64,000 nt of DNA from Syncephalis plumigaleata (GCA_025201365.1 JAIXMF010000014.1:1-64000); one strand, 5' to 3'; counted from the first letter of the stretch, positions 21,336 through 33,404 are shown. Notes: generated by a model not told the origin, from the sequence alone. Program-made: numbers and translations.

Positions 21336-22649
21336 GACTCTGCATTAGATGCACATCCTTACATGGTAAAGGTTGATCCGATGCTAGCAGATCAAACATC
21401 CTTCCTTGACCTGATTCAAGACCATTTGTCTTTACGATAAGAACAACGATGCTGATGATGTTATGATGATGATGTTAATGATGTTGATGATGATGATGTG
21501 ATGATTGCGCCTTTTTCATGTTCACATTCTATAATACTCATTAAACATCATATGATTGTCTTACAATATGTTTCATATAGGAAAGTAACGATTCATTATT
21601 AACGCCGAACTAGCATCGTCTAGTGAATCAACAGCAGTATCGGTCGGTAGAAAGTGAAGTAACATCCGTCTTCGTATTTGTACCACCTTAAAGCCACACG
21701 CATCCTGTTAGTGTGCAAACAGGTCGGACGTCTGGACTTTGTCCTAAATGCAAACATCGTGCCATCCAACCTATACAATGTAAACTACTAGCCCCCTTCT
21801 CCCCTTTCCACACACACACGCACACGTACGCGTACACACGCATCATGCCACTCTAGGATAGTAAATATACCAGTAGTGTTCAGTTTGAAACATTTTTGCG
21901 GTTTACAATGGTTAGAACAATGTATGTAAATGTGTATGTGTAGATGTATGTATACGTGTGTTCTACCAGCATAGCATCACTTGATGATACAGCTAAACAC
22001 TGTTAGATTCATCCGCTATCAAGTTTCATACGGCATTTCTGTATGATTTCAACCTTTATGAATGATCGGTGTGACTGCGATCCTTCAAGAGAAATGAGTA
22101 CTTTGAAGCAAAAGGACACGCACATACTCGTACATACTCATATTCATATACCCACATACAGAAGAGACAGAGATAGAGATAGAATGAAAGTGGGACGATC
22201 ATGTCTTCCATAATGGAAAGCGAGTGAGAGAGTGAGAGAGTGAGAGAGAGAAAAAGCGGCCTCAATGATAATGGTTCACAAACACGTTGATACCTGAATT
22301 GCTCCAGATTAACATCACGAATTTCCTAAAACAACCGCCATAATATGCCTCAGTATAGTGCTAAATCTGTGTAGCTTATCTACCACATGCTTCGACATGG
22401 ATTAATGTGGCAATCGATTAATAATGAACTACGCTGCATCTAGCCCGGACATGTTAGTCATACGAATGTAGCGAATATCGTCTATTGCACACACACTCAT
22501 AGACATACACAAATACGTATTATTTGCTGATATCTACAAACTAACTTGCACCAATAACTGCGCACATGATTTGATTGTTTAATTTAGACTAGAAAACTAT
22601 TAGCATCTCACACACATACACATACACATATACATATACGTACAGAGCG

Positions 22650-25600
22650 GTGCTTGCACGCGCGCGTGGCAGCGGAGTGTCTTTTTTCACCAATGAGCTC
22701 CGACGCCCATGCTATTTGTTTCATTGTTGCAGCCAAACCATTTCCAGATCCATCTCTGACTGGCCACACCCACATTTTCCCGAATTAGTTTCCAAAGTCT
22801 ACCAGAATGGCGGTCTGTGTTCCTTTAGCGTTTCCTAAAGGTGTTTCCTGCCCTGCAGCGTACATCGTGGCTGACCTGCGCCCTTCTAATGTCGCAGCGT
22901 CTCGCCCTTCCCGTGGATCGCCTCCTTATACGTCTACTCATACACCTATACGGACAAACACACACACACACACGCACTCATGTACTATTGTAAACTGGCT
23001 ATCCTTCATTATCAACGGCATCTTCCATTCATACTCACCCGCACTCCTTATCCGTACATTGGATCCTTCGATCATCTATGATTTCTGTCTCCGTCCCATT
23101 CGTAGACCGCATTCCCCTTCCCTTAACCCCGTCCTCTTATCATACGACTGTTATCCCCCATTGAAATACGTGTGTGTGTGTGTGTGTGTGCGTAAGATCG
23201 CCGTTCGCTTCTATTTGATTCTTCGCCAAGGTAGCGCACGGTCATCGTGCCTTATATATACCCCACTTGTTCGTTGACACCGTACCACCGTTTTACTTTT
23301 ATTCACACTCTTGTCCTTTTCTATTTCGTTCAACCTATGAGCAACATTATTAGTCGATATTCATGCTGCTTGTTGCTTGAATTAGCAAATAGTGTTTACG
23401 TTCCTGCTACTACTACTACTACTACTACTAGTATTTGATTTCACTTTTTATTGATTTGTCAATCTCATTGATTGTCACTTATTGCACTCATTATCGTATT
23501 GCCACAATTATCACACTTCTTTCCCATCTCTTTCTTCTTTCTATTTATCAATTACCCTTCCTTCTGATACTACCCTTATCTTTTACTACATCGCCATAGT
23601 AACTTTTAACCAAAACGTTGGCTTCTAGTATCACGATCACTATTGTTCTAGTGTAGCACTCGACAAATAACTACTACTACTACTACTACTACTACTAGTC
23701 GTCGTCTTTTCGATTATCATCGGTCAAGTATACTCGCTAGTCACTGCCTTGAATCTGCAGCATTATTCTACTTGCTACTGCAAACCTCAACCTGTTCATG
23801 TAAGTGTACGCTTTATTTGATAAAAATACGAGTGATGAAATAATAGTGGCTGGTGAGGATGATGATGATGATGACAATGATGATGATGACAGCGATGATG
23901 ATAATGTCGTAAACACATCTACGTACATATTGTCAACGCACACAACTCTGGACAAGTTGAATGGATGTCAGACGATAGTATTGCCACCAATGGCCATATC
24001 GCCATGATGCATGTACGTCTATATGTACGTATGCCTATATGTATGTGTGTATGTATGTACAAGTATACGTCGTGTATGTACAAGTGTATGTGTGGGTATG
24101 TGAATATGTGTGGCTGTTGACATAGAGCAATACTAGTAACAATAGCAACAGCGGCATATCACCGCAAATCAAACAGGTGTGAGTGCGACGTTGAATGGGT
24201 ATAAGGACGAGCGTATGTGTAGTACAGAGAATACAACACCATTATTATCCAGTTTGCTGGTCTGGGTCATCTACATTTACATCTCAATGTTATTATAGTC
24301 GCATGTTTAGGATTGTGTTATCTCCTTGAGCCTCCACCATCACCGCAAGTAAGAGGTGTATGCGTGTGTGTGTGTGTGTGTGTGGTGTGTGTGCTTACAT
24401 GCTCGATAATATAACAATGCATGCTTATCTTCTTCGAAACCATATGAGAACGAGCTTTATGATTCAGTCATTGCGCCATAGGAAGCTTTTACTCTCCTGT
24501 TTGAGTAGGGAAACATATATCTTCTTATTAGATCAAATGATATCATGCGATTGAACCAGGCACACATACATATCATACGCATATATCATACGCACACATC
24601 TCATACACACATGCAACGCATGATCTATTTATTCCTGGCGTGTTTTCATGTGCATATGATAGATGTGTGGGTGTGTGAATGGATATGCCTGTCTGCCTGT
24701 TTGTCTGCTTGTTTGTTCATCTATTGTCTGTGTCCTGTGTGTGTCCTGTCTGTGTGTCTGTTCTGTGTGTTCTGTCTGTGTGTCTGTGTGTTCTGCGTAT
24801 GCACATGAACATACTGCCCGGTAGTAAACAGTAGCAGCTGCATGGCAGTGACTGCATTGTGTCATTGTTGACCTATCCTCATTAACCTGTTACTGGTCCT
24901 TACCTGCATTGCTACGTGTTCTTGTACGGTAAACGAATGTGCGAGGTCGCATGAACCACCAGAAACTGACTGGCTTTTTCTTCTGAGTGATGCCACTCAC
25001 CCGTACATACGCGCTCATTCATTCACATTCACATTCACATATCTACGCACATACACACATGAATGGTGAATGCAAACAGCAAGCATGGTGGGTGCGCAGG
25101 ATCCAATGGACAGATCATGTGGTAGTCGGCTGTACCTGTCCAAAGTCCTGCTTCCTTCCTGTCATAGTCTCGATGCTGCCATGTTCGATGGATCTCGACC
25201 CATATCGAGTCATCGACCGGTCATTCATCTTTGTAACGAATAGATAGATGTGTACATACCTCCATACACATGTGTACTCTTATACAAACATGTGTATATG
25301 GCATCGTGTGATATTAGCCTAGCCAACCAGCCTGTCATCTCTATCAACCTTATGCAACTTACTTGCTTAATTCCACCGGCATATATATATTCCGTATCAA
25401 CTTGCTAATCTCATTATTATTATTATTTCTCTCTATTTCTCATTGTCCCTGTAGCATTGTTGATACCTGGCTGATTAACTGGTCGACTATTTGTACGTAA
25501 AGAGCGAACTCTATCTGTCCGCACTTTGACTCGTTCTAAAATAATCACACACAATAATCATCACAACAACGCTTTCTTCCTCTTTCATTCTATTGTGTGT

Positions 25601-26038
25601 CTCTTCTTACTCGTTCGCTACCATCGCCGGATTTGTTCGTTCGTCAACCTTCAATGAGCGAGCATTCAAGAAGTACATCTCCAGCCAATTCAAAGCAATC
25701 AGTAACCACTTTATTACAACAACTACAACTACAACTACAATCATCGCCACGGTAAGTGTATCAGTTGCGTGTATCTTTTTCATTCTCTATATCCTATATG
25801 CGTGCCTGTTTCGCGCACACCCTTTATTCCCCTGTTTCCATTGAATAATAGAGTGATGAAATACAGATGGATACTTAAAACATGTGCTTTTTTTGTTCTG
25901 TAACTATCTATCGTAATCTATCTTCATTCATGACATCGCCCATGCCTATCCCTTTGTTCCTGTTGGAATGGCATGGCTGCCATCACTTCATAGTAATAGT
26001 AATGAGGCTAATCTCAAACTATCGAGCTATCATCTCTA

Positions 26039-26076
<38 letters not shown>

Positions 26077-27623
26077 CTCCTTTCTCTTCTCCCATCGCAT
26101 CTACCGTTTTCGGATGACGATCATGCAGTGCAGATGTGCACGCCAGTACGTGAACAACAATGTTCCAATGGAAATTATAAGAAATCTTTATAGTATTCAC
26201 TATTTCGGCAAGTAACACACACTGTCACCATTCCATCTTGCTTGGCCTTAAAGCAACACCGTCACCCCGTACCACCTTAAGCAGGCCATTCAATGACGTT
26301 TTCTGTACACCTCTTACTCATATCTACCTGAGCGTTTCTTCCGATTCCCGTATTCCTTTTTTTCGATCCGTTCAATTTAGTGCACAACGTGCCATATACC
26401 TACCTTTTTTGCAATGCCCAGTTCGGGATGGACCCGGTCTGTTACAAATGCGGATCAATTGCATTCTGAAACGCTTACCAGTTTGCTTGTACACCCATCA
26501 CTCTTCTTTTCCTCTTTTTACCTTTTTCGCTCTCTCGCTTGCTCGCTCTTTCTATGTCTGTGTATGAACCAGCCATGCTCCGGTTTTGTATGCCTATGCT
26601 ACCATCTATCTCGAGAGTGAATTTTTAACATCGCCACTTTGTTTGTCACCGTGGTTGTCACGTTCTTTCATCGGTTGTGTATGCGGGCGGGCGCGCGCCT
26701 GTCTATTGTTTGTTCGTCTGTGTACGTGCGTGCATGCATACGTGCGTGCTTGTGTTGCATATCACTTCTTTTGCCTGATCATTCATCGCCATCCTATCAT
26801 TAGTGTCATCATCGTCGTCATCACCATCATCATCATCATTGTTATCAATATATATCTTCTCATCGCCATTCTCATTCTCCATTTATTAACTCGTTCTCTT
26901 TGTCCTCCCATCACTTGCTTAAAGAGTTTGAAATAGGATACATCGCCTTATACCCGCCTTCCAATTTTACTTATTACCGAAATATCGTACACGCTACTAG
27001 CTCGCCTATCGCCTATTGTGCTCATCTCTTTGTTGCTGTCGTTGTTTGATCAATATCGATTGCTTCATTTGGCTAAGCGGCCATTCTTTTCATCCACGTG
27101 AACCTTCTCACGGTAGATCAATCGTCGTCGTTGCCGTCGTCTACCTGGAGAGATTTGGGTTTCCCTTGTGCATGTTTGTGCGTGTGCGTGCGCGGATATA
27201 TTAGGCTGGTATTATTGCCATATATCGCATCCTCTCTCTCTTCTCCTTCTCCTTCTCCTCCTTCGTGATTTCTCGATTTATTTCCACACTCAATAATCTA
27301 TTATCTCATCATTATATCTACTCTATCTATTCACACCCACGCCCGTACTCACTCGCCCACTCACTCATTCACAAAATCTAACAATCTAACAATCTAACAA
27401 ACACATACGCGCGTACATAGTATAACCCTAACGGTTTCATCTCATATCAAAAGAATATTTGACTTTATTCATTGAAATTGCCCCATCTCTTACGTTTTAT
27501 TTCAACGGTTGCTGGCCCTCCTCCTCCTCCTACTTCTTCTCCTTGTCTTTCTCTACTCACGCTTTAGTATAATTCGCGGACTTTGGATCTAACGTAATAC
27601 ATTCGTCTTGATCATTTAGGAAT
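22650..27623 (+). promoter_or_regulatory. Long pyrimidine-rich upstream region of the GATA factor
   Basis: Nearly 5 kb without a supported gene. From about 22,650, and most clearly from about 25,400, the + strand is C+T-rich, with microsatellites GT (23170-23190, 24361-24393), CTA (23402-23431, 23672-23697), GAT (about 23860-23890), TTTC (26038-26076), ATC (about 26815-26840) and TTC (about 27245-27262). The bias stops at the start codon at 27624. The same bias marks the shorter leaders of other genes here, so I infer a long promoter and 5' UTR. A TTTAG directly before the start codon may be a 3' splice site of a leader intron. Confidence 0.5.
26038..26076. repeat. (TTTC)n microsatellite
   Basis: About nine tandem TTTC units. 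Confidence 0.85.
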
Positions 27624-29825
27624 ATGGCATCCACCATTGAACAACCGATTGGATTCCCATCTCATCATCACCATCATCATCATCCACATCCACATTCACA
27701 GCAACAACAACGAAGAATCTCACTGCCTCCTATTACGGCTTTGCAATCTTCCTCATTGCCAACCCCATCTCACATGGATACAGCATCGAACTTTGCTTGG
27801 ACTTCTCCTGCAGCCACTACACCAACAGCCTCTAGTCCAGCAACCACGGTACTACCACCACTTGCCCATACTCCCGTAGAGGATCAGCGTAAAAGGCAGT
27901 CCTCGCTGGCCAGTGACCCATTCTGTCCCGTTCCAGCCTCGGCTCAACCACCTACATCCACCATCACCACTACTACTGTCTCTGCAATGTCGCCATCACA
28001 GCAGCAGTTAAGCAATGGTGGTAGCAGCAATAGTACGCCGGTTAGTGGAGGACATGCTCGAGGTCATCTTACCGCGGCATCCACCGATCTATCCGGCCAA
28101 TCATTGCCAAACACCGCGCCGAGTACCCCGAATGCCTCCGTCAATGTGCTAACTGTATCGACTGCCACGTCTGGAATGACCACCGCTCATCCTCGTCCTT
28201 CCTCGGCTTCGGCTTCTCGTTCTCCTATCAACTACGATTATCATCGTCTACCCTCTGCCACTGCTACACCTGCTATTGGTCGTCCTTCATCCGTAACAGG
28301 TAGTAGTGTACCACCATTGCCTCATCCATCTCCATCGCATCATGGATATGCATCGCCAGCAGAGGAGGCCACCAATCATATGATCGGTAGATCTCATCCT
28401 GACACGAATGGAGCATCGCCCTCGGCACACATGCACGCCATGTATTCACGTACGCCATCCGCTAATCATCGTAATTTGTCAGCGCCAGACGTGTTCTCAC
28501 CCGACACATCAGGACATCGTGCAGCGGAAGCACTCGTGGCACTTGGACACACTCGCACTCGCTCTGCCAGTGATATGGACATGCCAGTCAATGGTAATAA
28601 TGGTGCTACCATGCCGTCATCGTCGTCACCATTAGCATCGTCATCGATCATGCAAGGTAATAATAGTCCACATAGTATGAATCATCATCATCATCACCAG
28701 CAGCAGCAACAGCAGCAGCACCAGCTTCATCATCCTATGAATGGCTCCTCTTATCCAACTTCATCATCTACCGGTCATTCGTCGTTACCTCAAAACTACG
28801 GCACACCATTGACCTTGTACGAAGTGGAACAACGCTGGTCTAGTGCTGCGTCTAATGCACGCATACTAACCGAATACACCGCCCAGAATGGTGAACGTCT
28901 AATGGCCGCTCATCATCGTGGCTACGATCACGTAAGCGTTAATTCCGATGACATCTCCAGCATTAATGGCATGCTACAACGTGCCCATTCTATCGTCAAT
29001 TCATTGACCACACTACGCACGGACATGTGTCGTCGTATGGAGATGCAATCGCAATATCCGTACGGCACTAATCCTACCGCTAGTACTACTACGCCATCTC
29101 CCTATTCTACGCATCATCCACAGTCGCACACATATACGCATCCTCATACTCACTCTCATCCACCTCCTCCTCCTCCACCGCCGGCCTCTCATCCACACAA
29201 GGACCCACGTCATTATCATCATCCATATCCATCGCACTCATTGTCCACCATGAGTTCGATGCACCCACCACATCCACATCATCCGCATAACATGGCGATG
29301 AGTGGACACGACGCTACTCAAACGACATTCCATATGACAAGCCCATCCAACATGTCAGGCACAGCCGAGTGTTTCTCGTCCATTGCTGGTGATGGTGCTC
29401 GTGCTCGTAAACGAGTCAAGCGTCCAGCCCCACCTCCACCTGGTCGATGCCGCGCTTGTAATGCGGCCGAAACACCCGAATGGCGTCGTGGTCCCGATGG
29501 TGCTCGTACCTTATGTAATGCTTGCGGTCTTCACTACGCTAAAATGTCCAAGAAACGTGCTGCCGCTGCCAACAATAATAACAACAACAACAGTAATAAT
29601 AACAGTAATAATAACAGCAACAGCAACAGCAACAATGGTTCTAATAATGGCAATGCATCCACCAATAGTGGTGCAAACGCATCATCCAACAATGACAACA
29701 CATCAACACGTAAAGGAGTAACTGAGATCGATGAGGTTGCTCTACTACGTCAAACACCGCGTGCTCTACGCTATGGTGCACGAACCGCCGATATGATGTC
29801 AACAGCTCAGACTACCATGCCTTAA
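27624..29825 (+). CDS. GATA-type zinc-finger transcription factor, NsdD/SUB-1-like
   Basis: Single uninterrupted frame of 733 codons. One zinc finger near residues 609-634 has the pattern Cys-X2-Cys-X18-Cys-X2-Cys (CRACNAAETPEWRRGPDG, then ARTLCNACGLHYAKMSKKR), preceded by a basic stretch (ARKRVKRPAPPPPGR). Both the finger and the basic patch match the Aspergillus NsdD / Neurospora SUB-1 class, which controls sexual and asexual development. The remainder is low-complexity: poly-His near residues 14-24 and 353-358, Gln runs, Pro and Ser/Thr stretches, and an Asn-rich tail after the finger. A middle segment (YGTPLTLYEVEQRWSSAASN to LTTLRTDMCRRMEM) looks folded and helical. It is expected to act in the nucleus. 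The long upstream region suggests complex control. Confidence 0.85.
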   Translation: MASTIEQPIGFPSHHHHHHHPHPHSQQQQRRISLPPITALQSSSLPTPSHMDTASNFAWTSPAATTPTASSPATTVLPPLAHTPVEDQRKRQSSLASDPFCPVPASAQPPTSTITTTTVSAMSPSQQQLSNGGSSNSTPVSGGHARGHLTAASTDLSGQSLPNTAPSTPNASVNVLTVSTATSGMTTAHPRPSSASASRSPINYDYHRLPSATATPAIGRPSSVTGSSVPPLPHPSPSHHGYASPAEEATNHMIGRSHPDTNGASPSAHMHAMYSRTPSANHRNLSAPDVFSPDTSGHRAAEALVALGHTRTRSASDMDMPVNGNNGATMPSSSSPLASSSIMQGNNSPHSMNHHHHHQQQQQQQHQLHHPMNGSSYPTSSSTGHSSLPQNYGTPLTLYEVEQRWSSAASNARILTEYTAQNGERLMAAHHRGYDHVSVNSDDISSINGMLQRAHSIVNSLTTLRTDMCRRMEMQSQYPYGTNPTASTTTPSPYSTHHPQSHTYTHPHTHSHPPPPPPPPASHPHKDPRHYHHPYPSHSLSTMSSMHPPHPHHPHNMAMSGHDATQTTFHMTSPSNMSGTAECFSSIAGDGARARKRVKRPAPPPPGRCRACNAAETPEWRRGPDGARTLCNACGLHYAKMSKKRAAAANNNNNNNSNNNSNNNSNSNSNNGSNNGNASTNSGANASSNNDNTSTRKGVTEIDEVALLRQTPRALRYGARTADMMSTAQTTMP

Positions 29826-30405
29826 CTTATATACCTGACTGATTTGATGACACTATTAACTACTCATTAATCGTTTAGTGGACGCGTGTGTGGGCCCTTG
29901 TTGATACTTTTGCGCTTTCTCTTTTCTTTTGTTTTCGTATTTTGTTTTCGTATCTTGCTTTCTCTCTCTTTTTATTTTATTTTATATGGCAAATAGTTCT
30001 ATAAGGTCTTTCTCTTTCTTTCTCTTTACTGCTGTGCAGTTATCGAGGCCATATCATCGTCACTTCTACTTCTACTGTCATTTATCATTTTCTCTCATCA
30101 TTCATCACTACGCTATCATCGTTTGTGTTTCTAGTGATGGCTACATCCATCTATTTACAATAAGTTGCTTCATCTTTTATTTGAAGCTTTGCATTATGAT
30201 AATATATTATAATTTCCTTGTTTTTTATCATTAATATCTCGACTTGCATCAAATGTATACATGTACGCATTGTAATGACCATTACTACTTGACTCAGAAG
30301 CGCCGACTAATGCTTTTTTAATCATAACTGTGGGTCGTGGCCCGATGCTATTAAATAAACAAGACATGGCACAAGAGCTCGGTACATACTTCAACGTTAC
30401 AGTGA
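29826..30405. other. 3' flank of the GATA gene
   Basis: T-rich and pyrimidine-rich to about 30,130, then AT-rich. It presumably holds the 3' UTR. No gene is seen. Confidence 0.5.
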
Positions 30406-30422
30406 AGTGGCGTTAAATTTTT

Positions 30423-30759
30423 TTTTTTTTCTTGTTAGAACATTTGGCTATACGCCTTCTTTATTATATCAAAGCATTACACCAGATTTGTAATAAAAAA
30501 ACAAGTAGCACATAGCTAATGCCCACGGAGTGAAAATGTGTATAGCAGAAAAGGGACTAACTTATATGTTGCAGTACACGGTTAATGGCTGTAAAGAAGT
30601 TCGCGTGGTTCTATGTCGGGCTGTTGGTAGGCGGCTGTTGGCCGAATGTCGTTAGATTACTATTAAATAATATTCTACCGAATCTGGCTACAGCTCCACC
30701 AGGATCATATGTGAACCACTGGCATGGAGGCGAGGTCCAGCACTGTTCGAACTTGTTCG
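30423..30759 (-). mobile_element. SINE-like retroposon copy A
   Basis: About 337 bp on the minus strand, flanked by a 17-bp direct repeat AGTGGCGTTAAATTTTT (30406-30422 and 30760-30776). A T run at 30418-30430 is the poly(A) tail read from the other side. The tail half (about 30431-30560) is similar to copy B at 31292 onward. The head half differs from copy B but has a tRNA A-box-like segment (TGTAGCCAGATTCGGTAGA on the minus strand, about 30674-30696). I infer a tRNA-derived SINE. A 5'-truncated LINE with the same tail is the alternative. Confidence 0.65.
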
Positions 30760-30776
30760 AGTGGCGTTAAATTTTT

Positions 30777-31261
30777 CAAAATTTGGCAAAAAATGGCTAT
30801 TTTTTATCTAGCATATATCATGTCAAAAAAACGCTCAATTTCATGTAACGCGGCAATTTGTTCTGCCTGAAATAATGTTACGATAGATTCGAGAGCTCGT
30901 GTTAAGATAAGACACTATGATAAGTTGAGAGAATTGTAGAGTAGAGGGTATTGTTCGATGAGTAAGTGTGTGATAAGATAATGTCTTTATTTCGTATAAA
31001 TGTAAGTACGCTTATATAGCTAGAACAGCTATGAATGTAAAGAGGTACCAGCAGTAGATGTGAGTTTGCTACAGCGCATCTTTGCCGAGTTAGTCGAAGA
31101 TGTACTAGTTCGCGTAGTACTTGTTGATGAGCGGGAAGCGTAGCATGGCGAATGCTACTTTATGTTGAATCGTCGGGTGGTTGTTGATTGTTTGTGTAAG
31201 GGAATAAGAGGCGAGTGGGTGATCGTTATAGATCCTGACGTAGTAATGAGCAAGTGTATCA
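30777..31261. other. Spacer between the two SINE-like copies
   Basis: AT-rich DNA, about 480 bp. I see no gene or further repeat in it. Confidence 0.5.
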
Positions 31262-31278
31262 TCACGTGATCAAATCTA

Positions 31279-31681
31279 TTTTTTTTTTTTTCTTGTTAGA
31301 ACATATTTGGCTATATGCCGTCTTTTATTATAAATGAATAAACCAGGGTTATAATAACAAACAATTTGACAAACAGCCCAATGCCCACGGAATGGAAATG
31401 TGTCTTGCGAGTGCAGAACACGGTTGTGTAGCAGAAAAACCAACTAGCATATAGTCGGTAGGTTAATAAATGTCAACATTTCTGTTGACTAGTTAGAAAT
31501 GATACCTTTTTCCCTATGACGGGATTGGCAGGAATCGAACCCAGGACCTATTCGTCCGAGAAATAGAGCGTAACCACTTGGCTACAACCCCATCCTCAGA
31601 AAAGCGTTTAACACATTATATGTTAAACAACACTTTCGACTATTAATGCCTTGTTTGACCAAGAAACACTAATCGTCAGCG
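31279..31681 (-). mobile_element. SINE-like retroposon copy B
   Basis: About 403 bp on the minus strand between two exact 17-bp direct repeats TCACGTGATCAAATCTA (31262-31278 and 31682-31698). The poly(A) tail appears as 13 T at 31279-31291. The minus strand contains a tRNA-like head (31520-31591) and then a tail shared with copy A, ending CCAAATATGTTCTAACAAG before the A run. The exact target duplication indicates a recent insertion. About 90 bp precede the tRNA-like part, which is more than in a simple SINE. Confidence 0.75.
31520..31591 (-). tRNA. tRNA-like head of SINE copy B (tRNA pseudogene, CGG anticodon-like)
   Basis: On the minus strand GGGGTTG pairs with CAATCCC (one G-U) to form an acceptor stem. 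An A-box-like TAGCCAAGTGGTTA and a B-box-like GGGTTCGATTCC follow. A stem of five pairs (TATTT with GAATA, one G-U) closes a seven-base loop CTCGGAC, which would give anticodon CGG (proline). The D stem and T stem are poorly paired. Because it lies inside a flanked retroposon, I read it as a tRNA-derived promoter rather than a working tRNA. Confidence 0.5.
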
Positions 31682-31772
31682 TCACGTGATCAAATCTAGG
31701 TGGAGATTCGTTAAAGTGAGGAAATCCTACTGTGAAGTTCATATATCACAGGAGCGGATTACATTCAGCGAT

Positions 31773-31845
31773 GGGGGGCTAGCTCAAATGGTAGAGCGCT
31801 CGCTTAGCATGCGAGAGGCACCGGGATCGACGCCCGGGTTCTCCA
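31773..31845 (+). tRNA. tRNA-Ala (anticodon AGC)
   Basis: 73 nt that fold as a standard cloverleaf: acceptor GGGGGGC with GTTCTCC (including G-U pairs), A-box TAGCTCAAATGGTAGAG, anticodon arm CTCGC-TTAGCAT-GCGAG with AGC at 31806-31808, T arm around GGATCGACGCC, and discriminator A. It is very close to the general eukaryotic tRNA-Ala(AGC). No intron. A T run follows at 31851. Confidence 0.95.
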
Positions 31846-33404
31846 CAGCCTTTTTGCCAGTTGCGGCATGTAGTTTGCATCAATGTTACTTAGTTTTTTG
31901 CATGTCACATAGGATAGAACGCATTTGTACATTGATAAAACCCATCTCGGTCATATTACTGTGACGCCTCTCACCCATTTCATCGAAGATCATGATGATA
32001 CTACTAGCTAGTATCATCATCGGCATCACCAGTCACATTATTATTATCTCTATCATTAACTTCAGTATTCTCATTATCAACACTATCATTAACACTACTA
32101 ACGTTGCCATATTTATCTTACTCAACATCACCTCCCTCCTACCGATTAAGCGCTTCTTACTCGAGGAGAAGTCTCTTTTAATACAGAGAACGTAGCAGAG
32201 CTACGTTCATGGAGCGGTGTATGTTGCGTATATAAACTAACGACGTTACACATATCAATAAACATTAATTGACCTTTTCCTTGACACTTCTGACTATTCG
32301 TAACTTGCTTTATTGTTTGAGTTCGTGTAGTTTGTGTCATAAGGTTCTCTCGCACGATCTCGTTCTACGTAAGACCTCACTCGTCGCTTTGTCCCTTATT
32401 TCTATTCTACTTGCGTGAGCGTCTTATACTAATAAGACCTCACCTATCGCTTTATACCTCCCTTTCCACCCTCCTAGTGTGAACGTCTTACAATTACAGA
32501 GGTAGTGCAGTATAATCGCACCAATAGATAGTTCTTTTCTTTTTACCGAGGATTACCGCGTGAACGACATTGATCAAACGTAGCAGACCTTTGTACGTTG
32601 TGCACGTGCTTTAGACGACGATATATACAAATAGCAAAGAAAGAATCCCAATACGCTCAGCTTGTAAGTAGCGAACATGTATTCAATTACTATTCTCGGC
32701 ACTGTTATGCGACAAGGAAGGTAAACACGCTATTCTCTGACGCATAGTATCAAATTGTCATTCTATTGCACATGATAGTTAACTACTGCCGCGTACATGA
32801 CTTTTCCAACCGATTAGCATTGTTAGCCTTTACTTTTATTTTTACTAATAAATATATTTGCGCATTCATTAGCATAGCTGTCATTGCCATTATGTCAGTA
32901 TAGAAGCTTTCATTAGCAGATGCTTTGTTCTTTGTTTTGCATTCGCTTCATGTTATTTACCACAATGCGAATGCTATTAAGGCTGCATCAAACAATGTTC
33001 TACATAACTAGAATTTACCTTGCACTGATAATGTATCTGCTAATAATAACAATAGTGGTATACCTATTTTAATGCATATGTGTCTAGTGTATTCTGTATG
33101 CTGGCTACTTGAGTTAACATATGATGTGTAAGCATTTGCAAAGCAACATCTACAATCAGTGAAATGTTACTACGGTTAGCTACATTACGCACATTAATAG
33201 ATACGCTACAATGTAGGATATAATCAATAGTTATAATGTTTTAATTAGAATGCTAATAAAGTATCATATTTATAAGCATACGATGTTCAATGTATACACT
33301 AAGATACTGTATACGCAGTCATATAATGAACACGATTAATAGGGGTTATAAGGCGAATGTACTATAGAGAGCATTAATTGCATACACAGACACTAATGTT
33401 ATAT
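31846..33404. other. Intergenic stretch with hairpin, short palindromic repeats and one dispersed-repeat copy
   Basis: No gene supported. At 32188-32208 is a tight hairpin, GAACGTAGC-AGA-GCTACGTTC. At about 32370-32490 are two imperfect tandem units that each begin TAAGACCTCAC and end GTGAGCGTCTTA or similar, so each can fold on itself. A TATATAAAC box and CAATAAAC lie between, so an old solo LTR of about 0.3 kb is possible. I could not confirm its ends. Copy 32801 of the dispersed repeat is also here. Confidence 0.4.
32801..32895 (+). repeat. Dispersed 3'-flank repeat, copy 32801
   Basis: CTTTTCCAACCGATTAGCAT, then TGTTAGCC, a T-rich run, TTTACTAATAAATA, GCGCATTCATTAGC and CATTGCCATTATG. 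It shares CCAACC, ATTAG, TGTTA, AATAAATA and GCGCATTCATTAG with the copy at the outer end of the right inverted-repeat arm. Confidence 0.6.

Larger units (their letters stand above)
19266..22649. other. Gene-poor stretch with microsatellites
   Basis: I see no convincing gene on either strand. Short frames here lack family likeness and codon structure. Contents are a CT run (19851-19882), CAG/CAGTAG repeats (21289-21335), GAT-type repeats (about 21452-21506), CA-rich DNA (about 21808-21840) and GAGA repeats (about 22222-22250). Confidence 0.55.

Noticed and set aside
21289-21510. A CRISPR-like or structured repeat array
   Set aside because: It is simple CAG/GAT triplet repetition without regular spacers, in an evident eukaryotic genome.
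24545-24808. Cys/Leu-rich 87-codon frame near 24.6 kb
   Set aside because: It is a translation of TGTCTG/TGTGTG repeats, not a protein.
22807-26936. Several frames of 80-156 codons upstream of the GATA gene
   Set aside because: They follow the pyrimidine bias and microsatellites (runs of Thr-His, Val-Cys, Ser-Phe), lack family likeness and overlap each other in different frames.
31686-31964. 92-codon frame across the tRNA-Ala gene
   Set aside because: It reads through a clear tRNA and a retroposon target duplication. There is no protein evidence.
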